DNA of 64,000 nt from Elymus sibiricus (taxonomy: Eukaryota; Streptophyta; Magnoliopsida; Poales; Poaceae). The translations under genes and the position numbers were made by a program. The DNA is taken from positions 291,342,205-291,406,204 of the forward strand of contig CM077665.1 of the NCBI GenBank assembly GCA_039707655.1. Direction: 5' to 3'. The notes under the pieces were generated by a model, which was not told the origin of the DNA, did not search any database, and was given only the letters and a program-made list of their open reading frames with translations. Shown piece by piece: positions 10,175-21,860 of this stretch (position 1 is its first letter; each line of letters opens with the position of its first letter).

Positions 10175-13100
10175 TGTAACATCCCAAAATTATAATTTTG
10201 GAATGTTATACTAAATAAGTGATAATGATTGTATGCTTGTTTGTTTGTATGATTGTTGTTTGAAATTGTGTGGAATTTGAAACTTTTTGAAAGTGAAATG
10301 AGAGGGAATAAAAGGACTTTCCCAAACCATTCATTTTTTACAATTGGATTTCCATGAATTCAAAATTTTATTTCAAAAACAAAATCCTAGAGAGAAGATG
10401 ACATGACTTCTTCCATTTGAAAAAAGGTAGTTCGAAGTTTAAAAGAATCATTTTGAAAGTCCATCTGAAGCTATTTGAAACCCAATTTCATTTGAAGTTA
10501 TTTGAATTTCCAAATTTCAAAATCCTCTTGAAAATATTCAAAATGAGAGAAGGAATATTACACTTCAAATATTCATAGGCATTTGGAATATATTTGGCCA
10601 AGGAAAAACAGAAAAGAATATAAAGTGGTTTGAAATTCAAATTTAAACCCAGTTGTGAGTTATTTAGTTTTTATCAAATTATTTTTCTCGTGAAAACAAA
10701 TATATGGAAATAAGGGTAAAATGATTCCCTTCAATGAAAAAGTGGGAGAAAATAAATTTGAAATCATTTTGGTATTTTAAAATAATTTTTATTGAATTTT
10801 AAATGCAAGAGTAGCACTATTTTCATTATTTGAAATTTTGTGGACTTTATTTGTATCTAAAAAATAGTTCATGTTTTAGAAAATCTTTTTCTGAAATTTT
10901 TGATATATAATATGCCCATATAAATTTATTTTATTTAAGTTTTATTCTCCGTATTTTATTTTAAAAACAAAATTTTGGCCGAAGCCCAACTAGCCACGGT
11001 AGCAGGCCGGCCCAGCTAGTCCCGCCCGCGTTGAATCTCCTCAGGATTGCCCAACTGATCTATTTCCTTTCTTTTCTGTGCCGCTGACATGCAGGGCCCG
11101 CTGCCCGATCGAATCACTCGCCGCTCTCTTTCTTCTTTCTCCTGATTCCTTTCCTTTCCCTGGAGATCGCCACCGCGCCCGCGATTTCTTGCCATTCCTG
11201 GGCTCGCCCCTTCTCCAAGACTCTCTCCCTATATAAACCCGATGCCCCTCTCTCGTTCCCCTCTCAAATACCCCTCGCCCTTGCCCCCTCGCTCCAGGAA
11301 TCGCTCGCCGTCGCACCCATTGTCCGTCGTCGCCATTATGCACCACCGTCGCTCTAACCCTCCCCACCCTCATCTGAGACCACCAGGAGGACCGCCATCC
11401 TCGACTTCATCGCTCCACTGTCTTCCCTGAGCTCGAGGACCACCGGAGACACCGGAACCATCGCCGCCCAATGCTCAGCCTCGTCGTCGGCTTCATCGGA
11501 GGTCCCCACCACCGGTGTAAGCCTCGGACTCCCCTCCTCTGTTCGATTTACATCTACGACGTAGATTAGATCCTGCATACCCCTTCGGTTAAGTCCGGTT
11601 TATTTTAACTAAACTGCCGATTTTCTGTTTTAATTACTCGACCGAAATGTTTTCCTTAAAGTGCGGTCATCCGCCCGTTAACTCCACAGCGCACACCAGT
11701 TATCCAACCACAGTGCACCACGTGGCCCTTAGCCGATCTGAAGCATTTTTTCCTTTTCTGTTTTAGTTTATTATTTTACATATTTGTTTCTGATTTTGAT
11801 TCCATAATATCTATTAGAGTTTTTAATATTTTTGAGCGTTTCTTTTTTGCATTAGGTTCAAAATTTTATAAAGTTTCTGTAGGATCCAAAAGTTTTCAAA
11901 TTTGAGTAGTTTAAATTTGAATTTGAGCAAATTTGATTCAAACACTAGATTGCTAATATCTGTTGTTTGAAAATAGATTTTTGGTTGATTCCTTTTGCAC
12001 TTTGTCACTAGAATAGTTGTTTACCCAGTAGCACTTCACTTTTTATTTTTGGTTTATTTTGAAATTTAATTATTGCAAAAACAGTAATGTTTTGATTAGT
12101 TTTTAGTTAATTCCTTTTATTTTAGTTTTAATTGATTTTAATTATTTTCTTTTGTCATTTTTGACAAGTTTTGTTTTGTTTCTATTAGTCAACAGTAGCC
12201 ACTCTTATTTGTTAGTGAAAATAATTTTTAATATTTTTGTTTCTTTTGTTTTGTATTACAACTTGAATAGGTCATAAATAGAGTTTTATACTAGCTTTTT
12301 AATTGTTTCCTTTTGCTAATAAAATTATATGAAAATTACTTTCTATTAACTTAGTTTTTTAATATTCTCTTTTCTGTTAATTTATGAATTTAGTGTTTTA
12401 TTTTCTTTTAAGTTTACTTACGACAAAAACTTTGGTTCTTTAGTAGTTTTCTTTATAGTTTCCTTTTGAAGTTTCCTTTCGATTTTATTTGGTTTTCCTA
12501 TTGATTTCTTTGTTGCTTATTACTTGTTGGTTGTTATTTTGATTGCTAGTATTGTTTGCTAGAGTAAATACTTATGTGAATGCAACGTTTGACTATATAG
12601 ATTTTTCATCGGAGAGTGACGAATAATTATATCAAGTTATTTCTGAGAGCGATAAACCTTCATCAAGTAATACCAGGCAAGTTCACTTTGACCATGATTT
12701 ACATTATACCCATATTTTATTGCATTGTAGTATCCAACTTTTCCACCATGCATGCTCAAGTAGGTAACTTGGAAATTTTAGTCTTGATATCATGAGGTAG
12801 GAACCCAATGTCCATTCTTACTAAGCCCTGGGAAAAGTATTTATTTCATTTAGCTATGCTTAGTAGACGGGAGTTGGTACGAGTGTTAATGGAAGTTGTG
12901 AGAGTGATGAATTATATTTGATAACAACAACCTCAAGACCGATGACGACAAATGCAATGACTCAATGACTCAAGACAACTTTTAAAAGTATCTCTGGGTG
13001 GATTGGTTTCATGGCACCTATTAGGCCTTGCCCAGGGTACCTATTTTCAGGATTTTCCCGGTTACCTATTAGGATTGCCCAGGGGATCCTGGTTTCTACC

Positions 13101-13733
13101 TGTGATTACCCGACGGACTGCCACCCAGGTTCAAAGAGACAGATGAATACTTCAAGATCGGAAGCTTACCGTGCAACAACAAGTCAATATGGGCTTTGGC
13201 TTGGTTGACCTTAGTTGTGAATCTGGCTACACAGTTACCAACAAATGTTGATGAACGGTAGGATTGGATAGGTGACTGGCAGCGGTCAGAGGAACTCTCC
13301 GGGTTCTCAAACACCATGTAGTGCAAGAACGTAAACGGAGGAAATCAAATCGTGTGTGTAAGAGCACAAATCTCTGCAGAGAATTAAACTAATCGATTAG
13401 CCGTGTCCCTGGTTATGGACAATTGAGCCTCTGAAATTGGATCTACCTCAGAACTCTCAACACCACATTAAAAGTGAATTGTGGATGAAGACTTGATTAA
13501 TGGGTTTTAATGATGACTTTGGGATATGAGATTTTTGTTGGCGGGACCATATCATTAATGCCACCAACTTAGTAGTAGTTTCAAATGACTCCTTTGTTGT
13601 AGGATAAAATCAGCTTTTATGCAAAAAAACTCAAACTTAGAGCCTCCACAGCCAAATTTGCATGTAGTGATAGAGTTATATTCATTTTAATCTTAACCGT
13701 GATCGTGCCAGTACATTCAGTGTACTAACCTAC
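10175..13733 (+). repeat. TE-3 3' LTR, first segment (3559 bp)
   Basis: It starts TGTAACATCCC. From 10190 to 10980 it is AT-rich, with AT-rich direct-repeat-like wording. From 10990 to 11600 it is GC-rich and contains a TATA box at 11229 and a C-rich putative leader. From 11750 to 12560 it is strongly T-rich, and from 12600 to 13733 mixed. It holds no credible ORF. It ends at the CCTAC target site of TE-4 and resumes at 29400. Confidence 0.65.
11229..11236 (+). promoter_or_regulatory. TATA box of TE-3 LTR
   Basis: CTATATAAACCC lies about 1.05 kb into the LTR in a GC-rich context and is followed by a pyrimidine-rich stretch from about 11250. That is the arrangement of a plant LTR promoter with transcription start about 30 bases downstream. 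Confidence 0.55.
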
Positions 13734-15119
13734 TGTTGGGTTCTACCGTAGGTGCATCGCATGCGAATTAAAATTTTCCTATGCGCAGAACATCCAAGAA
13801 CTTGCTACGGAGATGGATCACAGATCGTTACCACTAGACGCGCAGTGCCGTGCAGCGGAAGTAGAGTTGGGGCAGCGCATTCGCGTGGTCCGTCTCCTCC
13901 TCGTCTGATCTCCCTCGAACAGCCGGCCCGATCTCCCTCGAACTGGCGGTCACCGGATCCCACGTACAGGTTCACCGGAGCGGCGCAAGTGCACCGCCTC
14001 TAATGGTATCCGCGCGTGCAGGAGGAACACCATGCGGCGGACTGCTAGGTCCGATCACACAGTCAGTGGCGGCGGGTGGAGGTGGCTAGTTGCAACACAT
14101 GTAAAGCCCTAATGACGACACCGAAGCGATCAACCAGATAGGTGTGCCGCACCTCCTCTATATATAGGCATCCGGCGCGGGCTCAACTCTTGGGCCTCGC
14201 ACGGATCCTAAAGCCCACGTTTAGTTCCTTCCCTTAAGCGCGCAACCCTTTAGGTTCTTGTTCACTTGGTCGCGAGTCTGATCACATCAGACTCGGCCAG
14301 TCGGTAGCGGCCTCTAGCAAAGCGTGCCAACTCCAAGTGTCCGATGAAGCTGGTTAGGCAAACCTGTACATCACACTTCTGTTCCCTTTGCCACGCGATA
14401 TATGTTGTCGGGCTCAAGGCGAGTCTGTCATCCTTCTGCTAGCCCGACCTCTTTCTTGTTCCAGTGATACCGGCCAACAAACCGGATTATCTCATAATCC
14501 TTGTCGCATGGCCATGCTTATCTTGGTCGTATCACACGAGGGGCCCATAGCATATCTCTCCTAACCGGAGGGGCAAATCCCATCTTGCTCGACCATGTCT
14601 CGCAGCATGGGTCAGGACAAGCCCGAAACCTACCTTTGTAACTACCCAGTCACGGAGTAGCATTTGGTCGGCCCAAAGCAAGTCTGTCACCATCCCGAGT
14701 ACATGCGCCAGCTCAGGTCTTAGGACATAGAACGTATGTTGTACTAGAGACTCACAGATGACCTATCGCTGCGTCTCATAGTTGGGTCTATCCAACTCAG
14801 ACCTTATCTCGACTCGGATCCGACTATGTCGAATCCGACCAGATCTTTCTGACTCCATATTATCCGGCTAGCATCCAATGCTACATGGTCAGTGAGACCG
14901 AACCATCCATCGAGTCATATGCTAGTCTAACTGGCTGAGCGTCCACACAACTCTTTCGACCAGGGACCATTTAGGACAGTCATCATACAATGCATAGTCT
15001 CACAAACAAGTCATGTACTTGTTAATACGCATCATTGATAATGTCCAAGGACTATCTTTATTCATAAAAACATAGGAAATATCATCATACATGATTACCT
15101 CTAGGGCATATCTCCAACA
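13734..15119 (-). repeat. TE-4 3' LTR, 1386 bp
   Basis: It matches 28028-29394 closely. It carries about 19 extra bases near 14700-14722 that the other LTR lacks, which accounts for the length difference. In element orientation it starts TGTTGGAG at 15119 and ends ACCCAACA at 13734. Confidence 0.93.
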
Positions 15120-15139
15120 GTCTCCCACTTGCACTAGAG

Positions 15140-15743
15140 TCAATCAAATAGACATCGAATGCCCATAGCTCTAACGTGCCCCTCATGCTTGGGTTGTGGA
15201 AGCGGCTTAGTCAAAGGATCTGCAATATTTGCATCCGTATGAATCTTGCATAAATTAGTATCACCTTTCGCTACGAGCTTTCGTATCAGGTGATACTTTC
15301 GGTCTATGTGCCTGGTCTTGTGATGTTGTCTCGGCTCCTTGGCCTGTGCGATGGCACCTGAATTATCGCAATAAAGGTCCAACGGTTTTGACCAGCCCGG
15401 GAACACAACAACATCTTCCAGGAACTTCCGAATCCAAACACTTTCCTTTGCGGCTTCACAAGCCGCAATGTATTCGGCCTCTGTTGTGGAGTCAGCCACC
15501 GTTTCTTGCTTGGAACTTGTCCAGCTCACTGCTCCTCCATTCATGACATACACAAATCCAGTTTGCGATTGACAATCATCCCTGTCGGTTTGGAAACTAG
15601 CTTCAGCGTAACCCTTTACGCAGAGCTCCTCCTCACCTCCATAAACTAGGAACATCTCCTTAGTCCTTTTCAGGTACTTCAGGATAGTTTTCACCGCTGC
15701 CCAGTGACTCTCACCTGGGTTAGCCTGGTATCTGCTTGTTAAG
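15140..15743 (-). pseudogene. TE-4 RNase H, C-terminal end of polyprotein
   Basis: This 3' end of the copia polyprotein stops at 15140-15142 (TGA), 20 bases before the 3' LTR. Visible landmarks are KYLKRTKEMFLVYGG, SWTSSKQ, TEAEY, YCDNSGAI and HIDRKYH, all characteristic of copia RNase H. The segment usually written YTDAS reads YAEAS, so the first catalytic Asp appears to be Glu. The upstream part is on the other side of TE-5; the frame matches across the insertion. The piece is open, but the polyprotein as a whole is dead. Confidence 0.92.
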
Positions 15744-17372
15744 TGATACGTCTCCAACGTATCTATAATTTATGAAGTATTCATGCCATGTATACAATGA
15801 TTTTATATGATTTTGGTATGATTTTATTAGAACTAACCCGGACTGACGCTGTTTTCAGCAGAGCTACCATGGTGTTGTTTTTGTGCAGAAATAAAAGTTC
15901 TTGGAATGGGCTGAAAATTTCCGGAGAATATTTTTGGAAAATATAAAAAATACTGGAGCAAAAAGTTGGGCTAGGAAGTGACCGAGGAGGCCACAAGCCC
16001 AGGGGGGCGCCCCCTAGCTTGTGGGCCCCTCGGGCACCGCCTTGATGTGAGACCGACGCCAAAAACTCCTATAAATCGAGAATCCCCCAGAAAGAAACCT
16101 AGATCGGGAGTTCCGCCGCCGCAAGCCTCCAAAGCCACGAAAAACCAATCGGGCGCCTGTTCCGGCACCCTGCCGGAGGGGGAAACCATCACCGGAGGCC
16201 ATCTTCATCATCCCGGCGGTCTCCATGACGAGGAGGGAGTAGTTCACCCTCGGGGCTGAGGGTATGTACCAGTAGCTATGTGTTTGATCTCTCTCTCTCT
16301 CTCTCTCTCTCGTGTTCTTGAGATGACACGATCTTGATGTACCGCGAGCTTTATTAATATAGATTAATCATATGGAGTTTTCCCCTCTCTATCTTCTTGT
16401 GATGAATTGAGTTTTCCCTTTGAAGTTTTCTTATCGGATTGAGTCTTTAAAGGATTTGAAAACACTTGATGTATGTCTTGCGATGGGATATCCGTGGTGA
16501 CAATGGGATGTTCTATTGATCCACTTGATGTATGTTTTGGTGATCAACTTGCGGGTTCCGTGACCTTGGGAATCTATGCATAGGGGTTGGCACACGTTTT
16601 CGTCTTGACTCTCCGGTAGAAACTTTGGGGCACTCTTTGAAGTTCTTTGTGTTGGATTGAACATGATGAATCTGAAATTATGTGATGCATATCGTATAAT
16701 CAAACCCACGGGTACTCGAGGTGACATTGGGGTATCTAGGTGACATTAAGGTTTTGGTTGATGTGTTTCTTAAGGTGTTATTTTAGTACGAACTCTAGGG
16801 CTGTTCGTGACACTTATAGGGATGTCTCATAAGATTGATCAGAAAAGATAACTCTGAGGTGGTTTCGTACCCTACAATAATTTCTTCATTTGTTCTCCGC
16901 TAATTGTGACTTTGGAGTGAACTCTTTGTCGCACGTGAGGGATTTATATATGATTCAACTATGTTAGTATTGTTGAGAGAACTTGCACTAGTGAAAGTAT
17001 GAACCCTAGGCCTTGTTTCAAGCATTGCAATACCATTTGTGCTCACTTTTGTTACTTGCTACCTTGCTGTTTTTATATTTTCAGATTACAAAAACCTATA
17101 TCTACCATCCATATTGCACTTGTATCAACATATCTTCGCCAAACTAGTGCACCTATACAATTTACCATTGTATTGGGTGTGTTGGGGACACAAGAGACTC
17201 TTTGTTATTTGGTTGCAGGGTTGTTTGAGAGAGACCATCTTCATCCTACGCCTCCCACGGATTGATAAACCTTAGGTCATCCACTTGAGGGAAATTTGCT
17301 ACTGTCCTACAAAACTCTGCGCTTGGAGGCCCAACACGAGTCTAAAAGAAGAAGGTTGCGTAGTAGACATCA
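15744..17372 (+). repeat. TE-5 5' LTR, 1629 bp
   Basis: It starts TGATACGTCTCCAACG and ends GTAGACATCA. It contains a TATA box at 16066-16076 and a CT microsatellite of 23 nt at 16289-16311, against only 9 nt in the 3' LTR. That difference explains most of the length gap. Confidence 0.95.
16066..16076 (+). promoter_or_regulatory. TATA box of TE-5 5' LTR
   Basis: CTCCTATAAAT is conserved in the LTRs of TE-1 and TE-5. The GC-rich leader-like segment follows. Confidence 0.6.
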
Positions 17373-17382
17373 AGCTCTTTTC

Positions 17383-17462
17383 TGGCGCCGTTGCCGGGGA
17401 GGCTAGGTAAGCGGCACTCACATCCCATCAACGAAGCTCTTTTCTGGCGCCGTTGCCGGGGA
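17383..17462 (+). other. TE-5 primer-binding site, duplicated
   Basis: TGGCGCCGTTGCCGGGGA occurs at 17383-17400 and again, identical, at 17445-17462. The preceding AGCTCTTTTC is repeated as well, giving a 62-bp tandem unit. The first copy is ten bases from the LTR. Confidence 0.88.
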
Positions 17463-17559
17463 GGTGAGTGCTTGAAGGTATATCTTTAGATCTTGCAATT
17501 GAATCTTTTAGTTTCTTGTTTTTCACTAGTTTGGTTTTATAAAAGAAAACTACAAAAAA

Positions 17560-18408
17560 ATGGAATTGAGGTTGCCTCATATGCTTCATCTTTTTAATGT
17601 CTTTCGTGAAAATGATGGAAAGGAAAATTGTGCTCAAGTGTTAGAAGAAGAAGTTATTAAAATGTTTGGCACTAAACCTTTGAGTGATGAGCATGATTGC
17701 AATGTTGTTAGTATGAATTCTCTGAATATTCATGATGCTAATGATATACAAAGCCACAAGCTTGGGGATGCTATGTTTGATGAATATGATATTTTTAGTC
17801 CCCCAAGTTTTGATGGGCAAAACTATTATGATGATGGCATGCCTCCTATCTATGATGATTATTGTGATGACACGTATGCTATAAAGAGTGATAGTAATCA
17901 TGAAACTTGTCATCATGATTTTAATATTCAAAGTGGTTATGTCAATCAAGTATCTCATGATAGTTATTTTGTTGAATATCCTTTTACTGAATATTACTCT
18001 TTTAATGTGGAACCAATTTGTAGTATTCAATTCTTTTATGATACTCCCACTATTAGTCATGAGAAGAAATTTTCTTGTGTGGAGAGTAGTAAAATTTCTA
18101 TGCTTGTAGATCATGAAAAGAATGCTTTATGTGCTGGTTATATTGTGAAATTCCTTCATGATGCTACTGAAAATTATTATGAGGGAGGAACATATGCTTG
18201 TAGGAATTGCAATAATATCAAGTTTCCTCTCTATGTGTTCAAAGTTTAGAAGTTATGCTTGTTTTGTCTTCCTATGCAAGTTGATTCTTGTTCCCATGAA
18301 TTGTTTGCTCACAAAATCCCTATGCATAGGAAGTGGGTTAGACTTAAATGTGCTTGTCATATGCTTCATGATGCTCTTTTGCATGTTTCAATTACTATTC
18401 CTATGTGA
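17560..18408 (+). pseudogene. TE-5 gag-like ORF, internally deleted, zinc knuckle lost
   Basis: The ATG and first ~58 residues match the TE-1 protein. The sequence then jumps to the part equivalent to TE-1 residue ~370 (NDIQSHKLGDAM), so roughly 310 residues including the CCHC finger and the lysine-rich patch are missing, in frame. A short segment near 17895-17970 is absent from TE-1. A TAG at 18247-18249 replaces a Leu TTG codon of TE-1. The same frame then stays open to 18406-18408 and includes PMHRKWVRL. The element could therefore not make the RNA-binding part of the protein itself. Confidence 0.8.
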
Positions 18409-18856
18409 GCATCATTGAAATCATCATGCCTAGCTAAAAGGCATTAAAAGAAAAGCGCTTGTTGGGAGACAACCCAACACTTTTACCTTCTGTTTTGGTG
18501 TGTTCACATGATTAAGCTACTGTATAATCACATTTTATAGCTTTTGTTTCAATAAAGTGCCAAGTAAAGCCTTTGGGATAGTGTGGATGATAGTTGACTT
18601 GATTCTGTGCAAAAACAGAAACTTTTGCTCTCAGACCAGGAATTTTGTAAATTCACTGGAACATGCTTTTGATCTGAATGTTTTACACATGATTTATATA
18701 CAAATTGCCTAGATTGTCCTAATTTTTCAGAATTTTTAGAGACAGGGAAGTATGGTTACGCTACAGATCTTCACAGACTATTCTGTTTTTGACAGATTCT
18801 ATTTTGCATGCATAGTTTACTTGTTTTAGTGTTTCTATAGCTTATATTGAGTGATA

Positions 18857-19115
18857 CTCCCTCCGTTCCTTGATATAAGGTGTATAGATTTTTGAGAAAA
18901 AATCCAAAATATAAGGTGTATTGCGTTGCACCACTCATTTGGATATTTGTTTTAGGGATTTGATTACATTTCGTTATATCGGGCAATCTCCTCTATTTGC
19001 TGATGTCAATTAGTCAGGTGTAATCTCGCACAAAACTTGTGAAATTTTCTCTCCACGTGCGTTCTTTAATTTCCGTGCCAAAAACTATACACCCTATATT
19101 TAGGAACGGAGGGAG
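18857..19115 (+). mobile_element. Stowaway MITE (Tc1/Mariner type), 259 bp
   Basis: Terminal inverted repeats CTCCCTCCGTTCC at 18857-18869 and GGAACGGAGGGAG at 19103-19115, flanked by TA on both sides (18855-18856, 19116-19117). TE-1 has the unoccupied site: its minus strand reads GAGTGATATAAATT where TE-5 has the insertion, which proves the boundaries. It encodes nothing and would need a mariner transposase in trans. Its strand is arbitrary. Confidence 0.96.
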
Positions 19116-20844
19116 TATAAATTATGGGAATGATATAATACAGTAGGTATCATGTGGGAACAATTATGAATCTTGTCTTGACAGTACCTAAGTGAATGAT
19201 TTATCTTTATTATACTAACCCTTCTCACGAAGTTCCGTTAAGTTTTGTGTGATTGAAGTTTTCAAGTTTTGGGTGAGACACCGATATGAGGAGAATAAGG
19301 AGTGATAAGAACCTAAGCTTGGGGATGCCCAAGGCACCCCCAAGGTAATATCCAAGGAAGACTCAAGCGCCTAAGCTTGGGGATGCCCCGGAAGGCATCC
19401 CCTCTTTCGTCTTCAACATTATCGGTATATCTTACTTGGAGCTATATTTTTATTCGTCACATGATATGAGTTTTGCTTGGGCATCATTTTATTTTGTTGT
19501 TCTCTGTTAGGTGTTATTTATAATCTTGTTTTTCAATAAAAGGTTCCAAGAATTGCCTTAGGATGCTTGCATTGCATGTTTTGATATGTGCTGTGTAAAA
19601 ACAGAAACTTTTGCTGTAGTGTTTGAATTTTCATATTTTACTGGAACGTGGAAAGTTCCTGAAATTTTTACACAGTGTTGTCATATAAATTATTTAGCAT
19701 GTCCTAAATTTTCATAAATTTTTGAGTTACAAAAGTACACTGTTTTCATAAATTGCTATAGACTGTTCTGTTTGGACAGATTGCTGTCATAGTTTTGTTA
19801 TCTACTTATCCTATAGTTTCCATAGCCTATATTGGTAGATGTAAATTGTGGAAATGATAGTAAACAGTAGATGATGTTTGATAATTATTGTGCAACTTAT
19901 CTTGGCAGTACATAAAGAGCTGATTTATTATTATGTGTACTAACCTATCTCACGAGTTCTTTTCAAGTTTTGTGTGGAAGATGTTTTTGAGAATAGGTGA
20001 AACCATGATATGAGAGGATTGAACGAGATACAAAAGTTCAAGCTTGGGGATGCCCAAGGCACCCCAAGTAAATATTTCAAGAAGTCTCAAGCATCTAAGC
20101 TTGGGGATGCTACGCATCCCACCTCTCTTCATCAACAATTATCGGTTAGCCTATGTTGAGCCTAAATTTTTATTCGTTCACATGATGCGTGCTATTCTTG
20201 GAGTGATATTTTTTATTTTGCTTACTGTTTAATAAAATACTTAGGATCTGAAAATATTTATTGAGAGAGAGAGAGAGTCCTCACATAGCTACTTAATTGT
20301 TTGACTACTCATTGATCTTCACTTATATCTTTTGAGAGTAGCTTGTCATTTCCTCTCATGCTTCACTTATACCTTTTTGAGGAATGAAATCTTTATGCTC
20401 ATGTGCTTCATTTAATTTTGTTTGAGCTTGTCGAAAAAGCAATGGCAATATATGAAACTAGACCAAAGTGATAGATATCCAAGGAGGATATAATAAAAAC
20501 TTTCATGAAGATCATGGGACAAATTAAACTTGATTCTTTGTAATAGTTTTGAAACATGATGATAGTAATATGTGAGTCATGTTAGTGAGTAATTATGCTT
20601 TAGTAGGAATATTGGTGTTAAGGTTTGTGATTCCCTATGCAAGTACGAAAGTCAATAGTTATGCAATGAAGTTACATCCTACTTGTGGTGCATTATTCGG
20701 TATTAGTTATGTTCAATGCTAACTTATGTGAATTTTCGTTTCTTGGTTTGGTTGCTTCCCAATCTATTTGCTAGCCTCCATTTGTACTAAGTAGAAATAC
20801 TACTTGTGCATCCAAAATCCTTAAACCAAGTTTTGCCTTATGAG

Positions 20845-21036
20845 TCCACCATACCTACCTATATGCGGTATTTCCATGCCGTTCCAAGCAAATTTGTATG
20901 TGCCATCTCTAAATTTTCAAAATAAATTTTCTCTTTTGTGTCCACCTTACCTACCTATATGCGGTATTTCCATGCCGTTCCAAGCAAATTTGTATGTGCC
21001 ATCTCTAAATTTTCAAAATAAATTTTCTCTTTTGTG
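20845..21036 (+). repeat. 96-bp tandem duplication in TE-5
   Basis: The segment beginning TCCACC at 20845 is repeated from 20941 with about one mismatch. TE-1 has a single copy in the matching place (about 2040-2135). Because 96 is a multiple of three, a chance ORF runs through both copies. Confidence 0.92.
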
Positions 21037-21860
21037 TGCCCGTACCGCTCATGAAACGGTGGGGAGTATCCAATATTTTTCCATGCTAGGTGTGTTATTC
21101 TCACAATATGTGTTGATTCACTATCATTCACGAGAAAGTGGCTGGTATTCGGGATGCCTAGTTCCATGCTCAAAAATCAAATCAAAATATAATGAAACAA
21201 AACTCCCCCAGGATTGTTGTTTGTATGGACGGTACCCGTGGATTCGGCTCGCCGTGGAGTGTGATTGATTGGTGGAGGGGGAGTAAAAACTTTATTTTCT
21301 GTTTGGGAACCGCCTATGATACATCTAGCATGGAAAGTATTGTGAGCTACTTTGTCGTTTTTGTTGACAGGAAAAGCATGCCACTCAAAATATTTCTCTC
21401 TCTCAATTTAAACCATGAGCTCTCGCACCTCTACAAATCCCTACTTCCATCTGCGAAGGGCCTATCTATTTACTTTATGCAATTTTTATTTTTGCTTTGA
21501 GTCTCAATCTTCTCTTATAAGCACCAACCAGGGGGCACTATGATCGTACTTGAGCATTGGGCATAGCTAATATTTGAGTGTATTTCATGAATGGATCAAT
21601 GATTGAGCATGATGGGCTAGGGATAACTTTCTTTAGTGTTGATATTTTGAAAGACATGGTTGCTTGTTGACATGCTTGATTATTGAAGTCATTATGTTAA
21701 AACTAGACTATTGATTTGAATCATTTACAAGTCCAAATGTCCATGCTATACAAAGAAGAAAAGAATATGATGAACATGTTGGGTAGCATTCACACTTCAT
21801 AAATTATTTCTTTTATCATTTACCTACTCGAGGACGAGCAGGAATTAAGCTTGGGGATGC

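Larger units (their letters stand above)
18409..21860 (+). other. TE-5 untranslated interior and PPT
   Basis: It matches TE-1 1213-4310 in reverse. It contains AAGCTTGGGGATGC at 19315, 19373, 20040, 20097 and, as PPT, 21847-21860. A hairpin-forming GGGGATGCC/GGCATCCCC lies at about 19379-19402. A GA-repeat lies near 20262-20277. The MITE and a 96-bp duplication are listed separately. There is no coding sequence I would defend. Confidence 0.75.

Noticed and set aside
20840..21268. A 142-aa ORF with two copies of a 32-aa unit.
   Set aside because: It is the chance reading of the 96-bp DNA duplication in the untranslated interior of TE-5. The corresponding TE-1 region is not conserved as protein.
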